This document shows positions 27,001 through 38,700 of a DNA stretch of 64,000 nucleotides, piece after piece. The number at the start of each line of letters is the position of its first letter. Position 1 is the first letter of the stretch. The notes under the pieces are model-generated. The model was not told the origin of the DNA. It saw only the letters and a list, made by a program, of their open reading frames with translations, and ran no database searches. The position numbers were made by a program, and so were the translations under genes. The DNA is from Dipetalonema caudispina (Eukaryota > Nematoda > Chromadorea > Rhabditida > Onchocercidae), in assembly GCA_013365325.1 (NCBI GenBank), contig JABVXV010000031.1:186001-250000 (forward strand). The letters run 5' to 3'.

Positions 27001-28760
27001 CAAGTAATGCTATTAGCAAGCAATGGGTTTAGAGAGATATTTGATAAACATTTATCTTTACTACTATCCTCTTTGTTTGTGAGTGTCTTCATTTCCCTTT
27101 TTGTTTACCTAATTGTTTTTCAAATAAAGACTTTTGATTAATAATTTGTTATTTCGTTGTTACCACATGTAAAAATAATTAATTAGTATTTCTTTCATCT
27201 TCATTTTGATCATTTTTGGTCATTTTCATTTTGCCTCTCATAATTTTTGAATATGGATAAATTTTTTTCCTCAATTTTTATTTCAGTTACTCGGAAGGTG
27301 GAATTATTGAAGATGGACAATTGCAAAAGTCTGGAATCTATGTGAAAAGCAATGAATTAATGCAACAATTAGTGCGAGATCCACATGAAGCTGAAACTCT
27401 TCTTCAGGTTTTTTTTTAACCACAAAAATTGTCTATCGAGCAATTAATCTCGCATTCCATGATTAAACTTGTCCTGTTTTGCCGATAATCAAGAAATGGA
27501 CATGATAGAGGAGATGGGTAACGTGAAATCTCAAGAGGAAATTACTTCAAGTTTATTAATAGCTATCTCCGATATGTGAACCATTCAATCCTAACCGCAC
27601 TCTTTCAGTATTTTCTACGATATATGCAAATGACTGATAAATATTTATTGAGCAGTTTTTGTTATCGCTTCACATCAAAGTAATTGGAGACGTTTTGGAT
27701 TAAATTATTCTATTTTAATATTCATTTCATTGCAGAACGAACGATTGTATGTACGATGTGCACGATGTCATCAGACGAGGGAACTGGCAGAAGCTCGAAT
27801 GCAGTACATATCATGCAAACATTGCTATACATATTACTGTAGTCGTCAATGTCGTGAACATGACTGGTCGAAACATCGTGAAGTGTGTTCCTTTTCAAGG
27901 ATTAATACTCTGTGCAAGGAAGTTATCATGAAGGTAAGCAATTATTATTTGATTATCAAGCAAATAGCATTTTACGAATAGCTGGCTAATTTAATGATAT
28001 ACTTTCGTAATGATCATTTCGATAAATTAGATTGTTGCATACTTAGGAGAATGAAATAAATGGATATGTGGAAATATGACAGATATCTGATGATCTTTTT
28101 AAGGTACGCAAGGATCCGGAAGCTCAGTTTTACATGTCAAAGATAGCACGTGATGGTTATGCAGCACTTGGTCGTGGTTCTGTTAATTTGAGGATAAATT
28201 CGGCTCACACAGCGCAAAGTTATATTACGGATGGATGGCGAGTAGTGGCAAATTTTCAACTTAGCAAATTACTCCATTACTACACCATTGCAGCATTAAT
28301 TGCGGAACGAAAGGAGCCATCATTAATCGCTTTATGTCGTCAATATGATCCAACGTTAGTTCAATCTTCTTAATTATCTTAAAGCTCTCTAATAGCTTAT
28401 TTCAATTGGTGTGATTCAAATTTGATGAATCCGTTAAGAGATCCTGATTTAGTCATTGCATAAAAAAGTGGAAAGAAAAAGAATGGAGGATAGTTTTTGA
28501 TCTTCTAAAACAATTTGTAAGCATATAAATGTAATGTATTTCATTGCAGTGATAAATTTATCCTCAGTGTTAGTATCATCGCTGATATTGAGCAGTGTCC
28601 CCAGACGCCACCACCTGAGCCAGTGATCACCCGGCGAACCTTACCATCATCGCAGTATGGACGGCAATCATCGCTACCTTCCCAACAACCTGCTGAACAG
28701 GAAAATGTCGATTTTATACAATCTGATGAGTTTCGTTCTGCGGTGCCGACTGAAGTTTAG
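2..28760 (+). CDS. ajm-1: AJM-1-like apical junction coiled-coil protein, 5' partial
   Basis: At least 28 exons in one frame: 2-329, 581-705, 1756-1919, 4798-4929, 5484-6142, 7669-7745, 14379-14454, 14787-15093, 15264-15420, 16050-16249, 16368-16658, 16794-16901, 17084-17249, 17516-17754, 17959-18075, 18374-18793, 20702-20889, 21184-21347, 21812-21973, 23025-23161, 23462-23924, 26366-26478, 26559-26626, 26793-26892, 27287-27407, 27736-27933, 28104-28354, 28550-28760. Phases agree at every junction and give 1913 residues in the window. Residues about 1-620 are Ser/Pro/Thr-rich, 625-1130 a Glu/Arg coiled coil, 1190-1600 Ser/Arg/Tyr-rich, and 1695-1760 a MYND-type Zn site. The protein ends PTEV, a class I PDZ ligand. 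Known of the family: AJM-1 marks the C. elegans apical junction with DLG-1. The name is inferred from architecture: counted from the exon-6 Met, the coil falls near residues 153-665, close to the 180-648 I recall for C. elegans. Weak acceptors precede exons 5484 and 16050. It could be another trichohyalin-like protein if that recollection is wrong. Confidence 0.78.
866..883 (+). repeat. (CT)n microsatellite
   Basis: About nine CT units within an ajm-1 intron, followed by TTTCTTAT. It is simple-sequence DNA with no other evidence of function. Confidence 0.8.
1070..1198 (+). other. possible cassette exon of ajm-1
   Basis: A 129-nt open segment in the intron after 705, bounded by ATTAG and AGG|GTTTCA. 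It starts and ends in phase 0, exactly the phase of the flanking exons (705 and 1756), so its 43 codons can be included or skipped without a frame change. Base composition is clearly richer in G+C than the surrounding intron, and the encoded peptide is Ser/Pro/His-rich like its neighbours. The acceptor is not a strong nematode site, so constitutive use is doubtful. Confidence 0.45.
6492..6524 (+). other. possible 33-nt micro-exon of ajm-1
   Basis: Lies in the intron 6143-7668. The acceptor is AAAACAG and the donor GTAAGG. The 33 nt start with two bases of a split codon and end with one, matching the 1/2 phase of the flanking exons, so 11 residues (Gly/Arg-rich start) would be inserted cleanly. 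The stretch 6490-6720 around it is unusually G+C-rich for an intron here and may also hold promoter elements for the short isoform. Phase agreement alone has a one-in-three chance, so this is tentative. Confidence 0.3.
7661..7673 (+). promoter_or_regulatory. candidate SL acceptor and alternative start of a short ajm-1 isoform
   Basis: TATTTCAG is followed after only two bases by an ATG that is in frame with the rest of ajm-1. A strong acceptor within a few bases of a start codon is the usual layout of a spliced-leader site in nematodes. Used this way it would give a protein of 1443 residues starting Met-Ser-Asn-Pro-Pro, with the coiled coil beginning near residue 153. The same acceptor also joins exon 5484-6142 in phase, so both uses are possible. 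Confidence 0.45.
8035..8134 (+). repeat. 100-bp direct repeat, copy 1
   Basis: Matches 8583-8682 base for base at a constant offset of 548, with about four substitutions and no gap. It lies in the 6.6-kb ajm-1 intron. There is no open reading frame and no obvious terminal repeats, so a segmental duplication or a fragment of a dispersed repeat is more likely than an intact transposon. Confidence 0.9.
8583..8682 (+). repeat. 100-bp direct repeat, copy 2
   Basis: Second copy of 8035-8134. Both copies begin TGTTATCATTTG and end GCATTCGTA, with the flanks unrelated apart from a short CACTAA upstream. Confidence 0.9.
9481..9501 (+). repeat. T21 homopolymer
   Basis: Twenty-one consecutive T directly after GACAG inside the large ajm-1 intron. 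No coding sequence follows, so it is not a polypyrimidine tract of a recognised acceptor on this strand. Confidence 0.9.
15264..18793 (+). other. ajm-1: ajm-1 Glu/Arg-rich coiled-coil exon block
   Basis: Eight exons (15264 to 18793) encode an almost unbroken helix built of Glu-Arg, Glu-Glu and Leu-Glu units, with Arg and Glu making up most residues and no Pro until the end of the last exon. This is the expected make-up of a long, highly charged coiled coil such as AJM-1 or trichohyalin. Many introns here are short (about 110-260 nt). Six of the exons end in phase 2, typically splitting an Arg or Ser codon AG|A/G/T (once CG|A), which would make the exons partly interchangeable. The last exon leaves the helix and carries three Ser-Arg-Glu-(Asn/Thr)-Leu motifs. 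Confidence 0.85.
18794..20701 (+). other. 1.9-kb ajm-1 intron
   Basis: AT-rich, phase 2. An open stretch after TTTTCAG near 20573 can be read for about 17 codons to a weak GTGATG donor in the right phase, but nothing else supports it. No repeats longer than 30 bp were noticed. Confidence 0.5.
23462..23939 (+). other. ajm-1: ajm-1 exon with possible alternative stop
   Basis: The exon ends at 23924 before GTTTGC, and the next exon 26366-26478 continues in phase 0. If that weak donor is skipped, the frame reads only five more codons to TAG at 23937, giving a protein ending Lys-Val-Cys-Ile-Val and lacking the MYND and PDZ-ligand parts. The Cys is third from the end, so this is not a CAAX box. 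The 2.4-kb intron that follows shows nothing else coding. Confidence 0.4.
27736..27933 (+). other. ajm-1: MYND-type zinc-finger exon of ajm-1
   Basis: A single phase-0 exon carries the pattern C-x2-C-x15-C-x2-C-x4-C-x3-C-x7-H-x3-C. The aromatic residue before the fifth Cys and the final H-x3-C are those of MYND fingers, which bind proline-rich partners. The exons on either side (26793-26892, 27287-27407 and 28104-28354) encode a compact alpha/beta-like region without low complexity, so the finger is probably embedded in a folded C-terminal domain. Confidence 0.8.
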
Positions 28761-29134
28761 CAATGAGAGGAGTAGTAAAAAACTTAAGTTTCATATGTGT
28801 ATACAATAATTAAATGGATGACAGGCCTCGATATCCCTGTTTGTGGGCCCAAGGGAGATAAGAAAAGATTCGATCTCACCGCATACTGCTTACCGGTCAT
28901 CATTGATAACTGACCTTAAATACCACTAACCTTTGAAATGTCCACTTGAAATTCTTAAATTATTCACTTTTACTTGTTATTTGCTTTGGGTCGAATTCAC
29001 ACCTAACATTGTTATTATCAAATATGTTATTTTATTTCAACCAATATCGCTTTACTTCGTTTCTACAGAAGTTATTTTTATCGCTGTATGACGAAAAAAA
29101 AAGGATAATTTACAATGAAGTTATTTTCATATGA

Positions 29135-29140
29135 AATAAA
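29135..29140 (+). terminator. ajm-1 poly(A) signal
   Basis: AATAAA in an A-rich stretch 375 bases after the ajm-1 stop. It is the clearest signal before the convergent DR1 gene. The 3' UTR includes a G+C-richer patch at 28820-28910 with no reading frame of note. Confidence 0.5.
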
Positions 29141-30035
29141 ATAATAATATGACATTTCTAATCAAACTGATTTAAAGAGAACGCTTCTAGTCGAATTGAA
29201 ATTGAATTTTTTCGACCAAAGTGAACTCTATCATTCATAAGGTAATACTAGAAGAACTTGAGCCTCGATTAACTGTCATCTATTTCGGATCCCATTCTTG
29301 AACCAAGTTGGAAGTGATCTGATAACTTACAACTTCATACTCCCAAACTTGCTTTCATACTTTTTTGAACGAAAACAACATTCATACAATTTCCGGATTG
29401 TGATTTATAATCAGAATGCAAAACTTCTGATAATTCACCGATGAAATAATCTTCCATTTCTCACTTCTGGTCAGTACCACTTTTTCCAATAGTTACATGA
29501 ATTTTGGTGTCCAATATAATTATCATCCAAATATATTTACAAACTTCATTACAGTCTCTACAAGCACTTTTTAAACACGCAATTTTGTCAGAGTGATCTT
29601 GATTTATTCATATATTACTCAACAATAAAACTTTTCAGCATACAGAATTTGCTGAAACTTTGAGGGAAAATTTTTCAACCTTTGTTATTATTAAGCAGGT
29701 ATCATACAAAAAGGCACTTCAAAATAAAGATCATAAATTTCCAAAAATATCAAAAAATCCACAATTCTGCGACAATTTTTTGACTTTTATTCCTTGTGCC
29801 TCTTCCAGAACGAAAATATACGGCTGAAATGAAACAGCAAACTTTCCCCAACAAAAAAATATGTGTTCTGGAATGAGATCAAATATTCTATAAGTTTCTA
29901 GAAATTTAAACTCTTTAAAAACAATAATTATTGCTAGAAATTCAAACTCTTTAAGTCATACGATTCATTTATTCTTGAAATTGGAACATTTCACGAAATC
30001 TCAGGAAAAACTAATTCTCTGGAAAGCGAAAAAAA
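29141..30035. other. intergenic between convergent ajm-1 and DR1
   Basis: About 0.9 kb of AT-rich sequence. A TTTATT at 29968-29973 (AATAAA on the minus strand) lies about 65 bases beyond the DR1 stop and is the likely DR1 poly(A) signal. A short direct repeat (TTTCTAGAAATTTAAACTC and TTGCTAGAAATTCAAACTC) occurs at 29893-29955. No gene was seen. Confidence 0.6.
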
Positions 30036-32719
30036 TTAAGCAGTATCATAATCTTCATCATCTTCATCTTTTGACAGCAGTTCACTTAGTGATCGTTGTA
30101 TCCCCCTATTTTCTTGCTGAAGTCGACTCAATTCCGCTGCTTCCGCTTCTAACTGTTCCTGACGTGCCTAAACGACTATCCTTTAGCAAATATTAATCGA
30201 TCTATTAGGAACTTCACCGAATCTTAGTTCACCCTAAACAAAAGTTGTTTGCTGATACGATATAACGAAAGCTGTTTTGAAACTGATACGATCAACTCTG
30301 CACTGAATGAAATCAGAAATATAAAAGTAGGGAAATCTTTCAAAAAGACGGCTATCCATAAATCTCATAGATCTCCGAAACATCCGGGAAATTTCAAAAA
30401 AAGCTTCGCATACTTTCTCAATTAGCTTTTGCTGCATCAAATATAACTGGTCCTCTGGAATACCACACTTATCCAATCGTGAATTTTTTCGTTTTAATTT
30501 ATTTTCCGCAGCTATTTTACACTCGCTGAGCACGCTATCCGCTGCTTCGACGTAATCATATGGAAATGCCAAATTTACTAGGGCTGAAAAAAAAGTAACA
30601 ATAAAGTAAAAGTTTTAATGATGATATTTCAAAATGTCAGAGACTTTGTAGATCCGAAAAGAAAAATTAATGAACTAATAACAAGGAACACTGATGATAA
30701 TACTTAATCTATTTAATGCATCACAAGCCGTATAACATTTATGGGGTGAGCAAAAAAAGAAGAAAATAGCAGTTTAAAGCATGCTTAGGAGAAAATTGCC
30801 TTACTACAAAGTACGATTTGAAAAGCAGAAAAGATGCATTTTTTGAGATGATAAATATCTTATTAAGCTTCTTAGAATTCCACCATCTTTTCGAAATGAA
30901 ACATTACGGACGCCTACAGATTACCATAAAAAATTGGTAATTTTTAGGCGTCCATAATGCTTCACCTCGAAGAAAGTATAAGTAAAAAAAACATATTATT
31001 ACAAGTTACTAAGTATTAAAGTATTGCAATCAGTCATTTCTACCGTCCTTTTCCATATTTTCTTCTTTCACTAATTTTCCCGTGCGATTTCCATAAACAT
31101 TGATCTGATTATCATGCATGTATTTTGAATGTCTTGAAGAATGCATGTCAGTTGATATGTAAATAAATACAAATTTAACTAATTTGAAACGTCGCATCAT
31201 CCATTCTTCTTACATTCTTTAGGAGATAATCCATTTATAATTCATTTGGCAAGTGAACTTACAGACTTATTTGTATTCAACGTAATGAAAATGTAATCAG
31301 TCTTTTCTGACACATTTTGAATAGACAAAGAAATGAATAATTTTCGATCTAATTAGACTTCAGAAGCTTTCTTAACTTTAACAATAACTTCCAATTTTAC
31401 AAAGACAAATAATGAATAAAAATACACATATAATTGAATGTATAATACAAATGAAAAAGCAATGCATTGAAATTGAAGGAAAAATGAAAAACACATTAAC
31501 AAATAGAAAGCTACTGTTGATTAAGAGTTTCCAATAATCGCTATCATTATAACTTTTCCTATCGTACAGTACTTGCAATACCAATCGGTAATCTAAATGT
31601 TAGGTTCTTACTTACAATTAAATTACTCTTAGTAAATAAAAACAAACTGTCAACATTTGAGTGGTACGAAATGGCACAAAGTCTAATATTGTGGTAGCTA
31701 TCGTGTTATCACACCCTTTTCTTCCACAACTTTTTTCAATGTCATATATTAAGGCATTCTAGCGTGTCTATCCAAGATCATATTACTGAAGAGAAATATT
31801 TCATATGAAAAGGATTAGCTATTCCAATCCTGTTTTTTTACGAAAAATTTATCTCCATATTGAACAATACATTTATGTTGAATAAAAAAGAATGCCCAAT
31901 ATTAGTGGCAATAAAAGACTATTTAAGTATTCTTAGCAAAAGCTCGTTAGAAAAGAAATAAATTGAGAGGTATTAATCAGAGCAAAACCAGAAAACAGGA
32001 AGAATTTCGAGAAATTATCTGTGAAATTGTGAAGTTTAGAGCAAATGAGGAATTCCGATTTTTCGCTGAAATATTTACAGACAGATTATTCCAATTCTGA
32101 CACCCAGATAGAAGAGATTCCCATCCTGGAGGTCTGTAGACGAATGATAATGATTTTCTTGAATGATTTTTATTGAGCGATGGCTTTAAAAAATTCTACA
32201 ACCATTAAATCTTGCATTAATTAATGAAAAGAACGAAATGAGGTTCAATGCTGTCACTGCTGATTGAAATCCAGAATTTTTCCCATGTACTTCTTCATGG
32301 AACACTTTTCGTCTCCCTACTTCGCCAAAATCTATACGGTTTCAGTTTCATACTACTTAAAAAACTGCGATATGCTGTACCAGGTGTATGAATAACTGCA
32401 GTATAATTGCATTATTTTTTTAAAAAACAACTCGGCCCAAAAATTAAAGAATTCAACCAATCCAATCATCCCCCTGTATTTCTATCCGCATAAATAAACA
32501 TCACCAACCTTTTTGAACATGTTCATGATAAATCGTTTTGCGTTGATCGTCCGCTGAAATACGCTGTGCCTCACGTGATACGTGCCTTACGAACTCCACA
32601 CAACAAGCATTCAGTAATTCACGCGATTCATTGGCTACCCTCATTTCCGGTATCACATCTTTGATGATCATATTTAAACCCTTCTGAGGTAAGCCAACTT
32701 CATTATCTTCATCACCCAT
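30036..32719 (-). CDS. dr1: DR1 / NC2-beta, TBP-binding transcription repressor
   Basis: Three exons: 32719-32509, 30583-30414, 30167-30036, giving 170 residues (human DR1 has 176). DR1 carries an H2B-type histone fold, pairs with DRAP1 (NC2-alpha) and clamps TBP on promoter DNA, blocking TFIIA and TFIIB. The fold spans residues about 10-95 and includes the family segments RVANESRELL and HVSREAQ. A basic, Leu-rich helix follows, with GIPEDQLYLMQQ aligning with the GIPEEEL part of human DR1, then a Gln/Glu-rich helix and an acidic tail DEDDEDYD. The start was chosen because the protein then begins MGDEDNE and the ATG lies three bases after TTTTGCAG. The exon-1 donor is GTTGGT, which is unusual, but the join restores a family Ala codon. 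Confidence 0.93.
30891..30970. repeat. 80-nt imperfect hairpin in DR1 intron
   Basis: Arms 30891-30925 and 30936-30970 pair over about 35 positions with about six non-Watson-Crick pairs, around a loop of about ten bases. Core pairing is GGACGCCTA with TAGGCGTCC, flanked by ATTACCA with TGGTAAT. Size and shape fit either a pre-miRNA or a tiny palindromic transposon remnant. Most mismatches are A-C pairs, as left by C-to-T decay of an originally perfect palindrome, which leans to the second. Confidence 0.75.
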
Positions 32720-32731
32720 TGTCTGCAAAAT
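32720..32731 (-). promoter_or_regulatory. candidate spliced-leader acceptor of DR1
   Basis: On the minus strand, GATTTTGCAG is followed by ACA and then the DR1 start codon. The open frame runs on upstream of the ATG but looks non-coding. A strong acceptor three bases before the ATG is typical of SL1 trans-splicing. Confidence 0.55.
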
Positions 32732-32739
32732 CTGAAGAT

Positions 32740-35700
32740 TGGTGAGAAATTTTGTCAAGAATTTTACGAAAGTATATATATCATTATCACCCTCGCACTT
32801 ACACATATCAGTTTGGTAAACAAGAAATTATGAACGAAAATGGAAATATGTTAGGAGTTGAATTTTTTTCTTCCGAACTTTCATATTGTAACTTCATTCA
32901 TAATACTTCCTATATAGCAGTTCATCTGTTCCTACTTAAGTTATAGCCAAAGCACGCGGAATTAATATTTAGGTTATGAGTACAACTTAAATCAATAGGG
33001 TTCAGTATTTCAGCAAATTACTTTGCGCTAAAGAACTCGCTAGTCATCTCAATAATGAATATTCGACAAAAGATTGTGTTAAAGACTTTGGAATACGGAT
33101 CACTTTCCTTCTGGCTCTATCAAAACTAAGCATTGAAAACATCGGAAAAGTTGAAAAATGCTATCAATCAACAATGAATATTCCACATTCTTCGGCATAT
33201 TATCATAGTGGCAATAAATCGTAACATTACTATCCGATCAACAGTACAAATAATACTTAAATTCCAAAATAGAGAAATACAAATGGTTTGTTCCGTAGAT
33301 AGAAAATAAAACAGAAATACAAACTAAGAGATTTAGCATTTCATAGTGCATAAAAGTATTCCACCAAAACTGAATAATCAATTCATTATTCATTCAAAGC
33401 AACTTTTGCATACTGATAAATTCCCTCTGTTAATAATTTTAAAGGCAAGAGTGAATTTCCTTTCCCTTGACTAATTAGTTCAAAAATAATTTCAGTTAGA
33501 GTAGAAGAAGGGTATAGAGCATGATAATATAATTCCAAAGTACATCTTCCTTCTTGCTGTAATGAAATATTACCGTTCTTCTACAGAATGTCCTATCTAC
33601 TAAGCTTATAGTAGCAGCTTAAGAATTTTAATTCCTTCATGAACAATATCAGCTTCACGAACAAAAAATCTTTAATTCGTTTTCCATATTTTGAATTTCA
33701 TTTCAGAAGGAGAGAATCAGTAATAATAGAAATCTGCCCTGATTTTTTGCTCTCCTCCACCAAATTTCCTAATTCCCAAACATTTCTTCTTCCTGTGTTC
33801 CTTTATATCATCACCACTTCTATGCATGAAAACTCGTTAAATTTGTTCATCGGAATGGCAAGTCAAATTAAATTAAATGAGATTCCGAAAACTTGAAATC
33901 AAGACAAGTAAAGTTGAAGTAATTCATTGACTGGTGATTTATTTAATATTTCACTAAAAATTTAATATTTCAATACAAATAATTTGGCAGACTTTGCCTC
34001 CAAATATATTCCAAAAATTATTAAACTCCTGCATTTTTGCTATTTTTTTAATCGGTTACAGCCCGAATACAACTTTACATAGCTTCAAAGATTCCTAGAT
34101 CAAGTTCTGCGGTGATCAATTCTGCCTAGATTAAATTCTGCGGTGAATTGGCTTTCTTTATCTCAATTTTATTCCGTTTATGAATCGATACATAATAAAC
34201 TACTCGCTGTGCAATAATTCAAATCATTTAACAATTTTTAATTTAAACTTTTTACACGTTAAATTATGGTATAATTTAATGACTTAATTTAGATTTCGCA
34301 TATAAATAGAAATTTCTAATTCAGTAAAACGGTAATAGTTCCGCGAACAATTTTTTCGCAAAGACGATTTTCAACAATGAGGAGAAGAGAAAATGGAAAA
34401 TTATACTTTATCACGGTGACATAGCCAACAGCCATTTATTTTGATGAAGTTATCTCAGATTTTGAAATAAATTCCAAAATTTAAGGTTTAAATCTTGATT
34501 AAATATAAGCTAATTTTTTCTTAGAAATTAATTTTTAGTAATTACTCTCGTTCCCTTTCTAGCAATCAATTTCATGCAATGAAAAGAATAAAAAAATATT
34601 TCAAAATCATTGTAAAAAGTTTGTGAAGATAAATTACAAAATTAGAGAAGACAAGTTAACCAAACTAGTTTTAATAATTATATAAAGGCATCCGATTTGT
34701 AAGAACTGGTAGAGTGGATAATACCTAAACTGGTGATTCCATAAATACATAAACCAAAGTTCTGCAATATATAATAGAAAGCACTAAAATGTGAAATGAG
34801 CTGACTTAATAACACCTGAAGAAAGATCATTTCTGATTGTATGACATTACTGAGAGTAAAACCAAAGAATGATGACCATATTTTTCATTATATTTAAGCC
34901 CCTATTATCACTACTTTCCTTCAACACCACTATCACATTCACTAGTTATCATAAGCACCTTTATTTTCTTTAAACACATCGAATACCGCGGAATGAACAG
35001 AAGAAAAATAGGTCAAAAGTCTTAGTTGTTTATTCTACTTTATTAAAAGCCACATAATGGAACTGAAACAGTAAATAAATATATCATATCCTGTTTAAGG
35101 GAGTAAAATTTAAACAGCCCCAAAGTAGAATTGAGAATGTCAAATTAAAAAGGAAAAATTGATTTCGAAAAAAACGTTGCACAAACTCCCGAACTTGAAA
35201 GAATTTCTGAAGTAAACAAATTAAAGTTGTAATTACTTCCCGCAAAAAGAAATTTAAACAAATTGATTTAATTAAAATAAACGGAAGAAGTGTTCAAGTA
35301 ATCTTTGTGTCATACCACTGAAATCTCCTTTCTACTTCCCGAATGAATTATTTACAAATCCCGAATAAACTAGAAATATAGGAGTCCTGTGCTTTTATTT
35401 TTTTTTTTTGCGCGGTCAAAAATGCCATAACAATTTCAAAGTTAGGGAGAGGAAGATGAATAGAAAGACCGCAAATTCCTAATATGAATCATCTGATGGC
35501 TTGCGCCATACTACAATTTATTCGCAAGCTGTTAAACATTAACGGCATCCATGACCTATACATGTTTGACTATAGATAAAAATGAAATGAGAAACCTCAC
35601 AGGCATCAAGAACTAGTAAGAAAAATTGCTGAATATGATTAACAGTCAATATGTTATGTTAATTATCCCACGAATCATCCTTATCCTTTTAATTTCAGAT

Positions 35701-38700
35701 GAAAATTTCATAAAAACGGCTTTAGTGAAATTTTTCTGCATAAAAATTGAAGCAAACCAGTATAGATCGTGTCTGTCGTTTAAACTCCTGAGATCCTTGT
35801 TAGTTCTAACCGTACTTTGCCAGTATCCATAAACCGGCAATTCCGTTGCTTGCCTTTAAATTGTATAAAAACTTAGTTATGTGTAGTTGTACAAGTCAGA
35901 TATATTATCAACATATCTAACTGCCTCATGCTCATCCTTAATTCCTTCCTTCAGTGATTTCGCCCTTCGTTAAGATTTAGTAGATTACACTCAACATAAC
36001 CCGAGAAATACCAAAATTGAAAAGACAGCGTAGGTTTCATTACATGTAACTCAGGGAAAAAGCTTTCTCTTTCGGTTCTCCTAGATTTTAGCAATGTAGG
36101 AAAAAAGTTAGCTGGATCACTGCTCGAGAAAGAATATTTCAGATAAGGACGAAACTAATCGATTTAGTCAAATGTATATAGAAGTATGAAAATTTATAAC
36201 GTAGTATAATGTGAACGTCATGATGTAATATATTACAAGCAATTTGTACCGCAATAAAATTTACAAAATTTTAAAACAAACTTGCACTCATAACTGAACT
36301 ATGAATAAATAGACAGCTACCTGAAGCAAATGAATAGACAGCTATCTGAACGAAACCATCCTCCACCAGAGTAAATTGCACAGCTGCAAATTATCGACTC
36401 TTTAGGAAGATAAATGAAGCATGAATAAGTAACATAATTGTTGAAGACAACATGTATAATGCAGCACGCATATATTTCCCATCCGTTTGAATAAAATATA
36501 AAAGTATCACTTAGATGACAAATAATACTTTTTGGCTTGAACCAAATTCCAATGCATGTGACAAGGATCCTTAGAGTCATTAACAAAATGATATGAACTT
36601 CATTTATTCATTTCTAAATTTTGAGATCCTTGAAACTGGCAAAATTTGGGATGATAGTTTGCATTTATAATATCTAGAACAGAATCAATATTCAGAAAAA
36701 TGGTAGTGCATCAGTAACATTCAGAAGACATTTATGATCATGTTCATTCAACAATAAGACTTTCTTTACAAATGTTTACAAAAATCAAACGCTTTGAATT
36801 AGAAAATCCATGGTAAAAGTGAAGATATTTTCTCATTACTCATTATATAAAATGCAGAATTTAAACTAAAATATTTTGCCATGTCTTCCAACAATTCTTC
36901 ATTTTCTTGATTGGACTACAAACGCTCAAAAGATTATGGCAAATATAATCTAGAAACAGTTTGGACTAACACAATACTTCTAACAAAAACTTGAAGTATA
37001 ACTGTTTAATACCAAAAACATTTGCTCTTATATATCAGAACGGCTTCTGATCATAGAACTGAGAACTCAGTTTTGAAATTTCAAGAAAATGGTGTTCTGT
37101 TGAATTATTCTTACACCCATTACAGGTACTCAGAAATGTAGATGGAAATGACATAGTAGAATAGAATATTAATAATGCATCTAAAATTGCCATTAAGGTA
37201 GAGTGGAGTTCAGTAATGAGAGAAAGATAATAAACAGTAATGATAAGCTCGATGAGCCCTAAAGCAATGTACCTAAAACTTTCCGACAACTTATAGCTAA
37301 AACTTTGACTTGGCACTAATAGAAACGACAATATATTGCCCAATCGTTTTAACATTCAGCACACTGTGACAAATCCAGACCTTTTTGAGTGCCAATACAG
37401 AAATCGTATAACTGTTCTTGCCAATATCACTTTGCCAAATTATATCACAATTTTAATTCCAAATATTGCTGTCATATTATTTTGAACACACCTAAAAAAT
37501 TGGTAGAAAAGAACGTGTTTTCATATTAAATGATAATTCTTTGATGAAATCATAATTTCATGGTTAAAATAATTCTAATGTTTCCTCATAATTTTAGAGC
37601 CAGCAGACCAAGCGACTTGAAATAGACTGAGAGTTGATGGACATGGAAACAACTATTTACTGCTGAATCTCAGAACCATAATTATTTTGATATTTCACAA
37701 AGTGAGCCATATATGACGGCGAAAGAACCGAAATATCCCTAAGGATGTCAAAAAATAGAACTACGCTTTATGAAGAATGAATAATAATTTTGATAACATG
37801 GTTGTCAGATATTCTCCCACTGTCATAATGCCAAATTAGAAAAGTACCTTCAGTTCGCAATTTAAATTGCCGATATTTTGGACATATAATGCAACCGTAC
37901 AGGATCAAAAGTTGTCTGCTCTGAAAAGTTATTAAAAACATATAAAACTGGTACAAATTTGGTCGGGACGAATTGCTTATATATTAGATTATTGTGCCAA
38001 CAGAAAAATTGTATTCTTAACTTCTGTGCTTTCATTCTAAGCAGTAGCATAGTTCCCAAAATCCAGAGAAAAATATCTGGCGATGAAATGCAGAGAGATA
38101 ACAAGTCATATTTCTATCCCTTTTTTCCCTTTTCATTCTACTCTGTCCTTTTCCATTATATTTCATCCATTCACTTTCTTCTTTTCTCCCTACTACAACA
38201 ATCCATAGGTTCATCCTTTCCTTCTTTCTTTTTCTTTTTTTACCAGCCTTTGATTTTGATTAGGAACCTGAATTGAAAGGTTACTGCAGTTTGCAACACA
38301 AAAGATTTGATAGCTGATCGTATATCTCAACTATTTCTAATAAACCACTACCGACATTGGCAATTACTGAATGGATAATTGAAGATTTGTATCGTTTGGA
38401 ATTGTCAATCATGTAACTATTCATGAAAACTGGATCCCACAATCATAATATACGAAGGAACCAATATCAAATCTGAAAAAGTAAATGGAAAATACGATCT
38501 CACATTTCGATATTAATGCTATCATTTTTCTTTAGCAACGGAATGGAAACGAAATCCAAATTGTTAGATTAGTCAAGAAAGTTGAGTAAGAGAAGTAAAG
38601 ATGAAAGAATTCCTTATCAATAATAGAATTAATGGGTTACACGGTCAAATTATAAACTAGTTACGACTAATAAGCAAGAGAAATCATTGGAAAGGGATTA

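Noticed and set aside
35626..35840. Overlapping open frames on both strands
   Set aside because: Mutually exclusive, no splice sites, no recognisable family.
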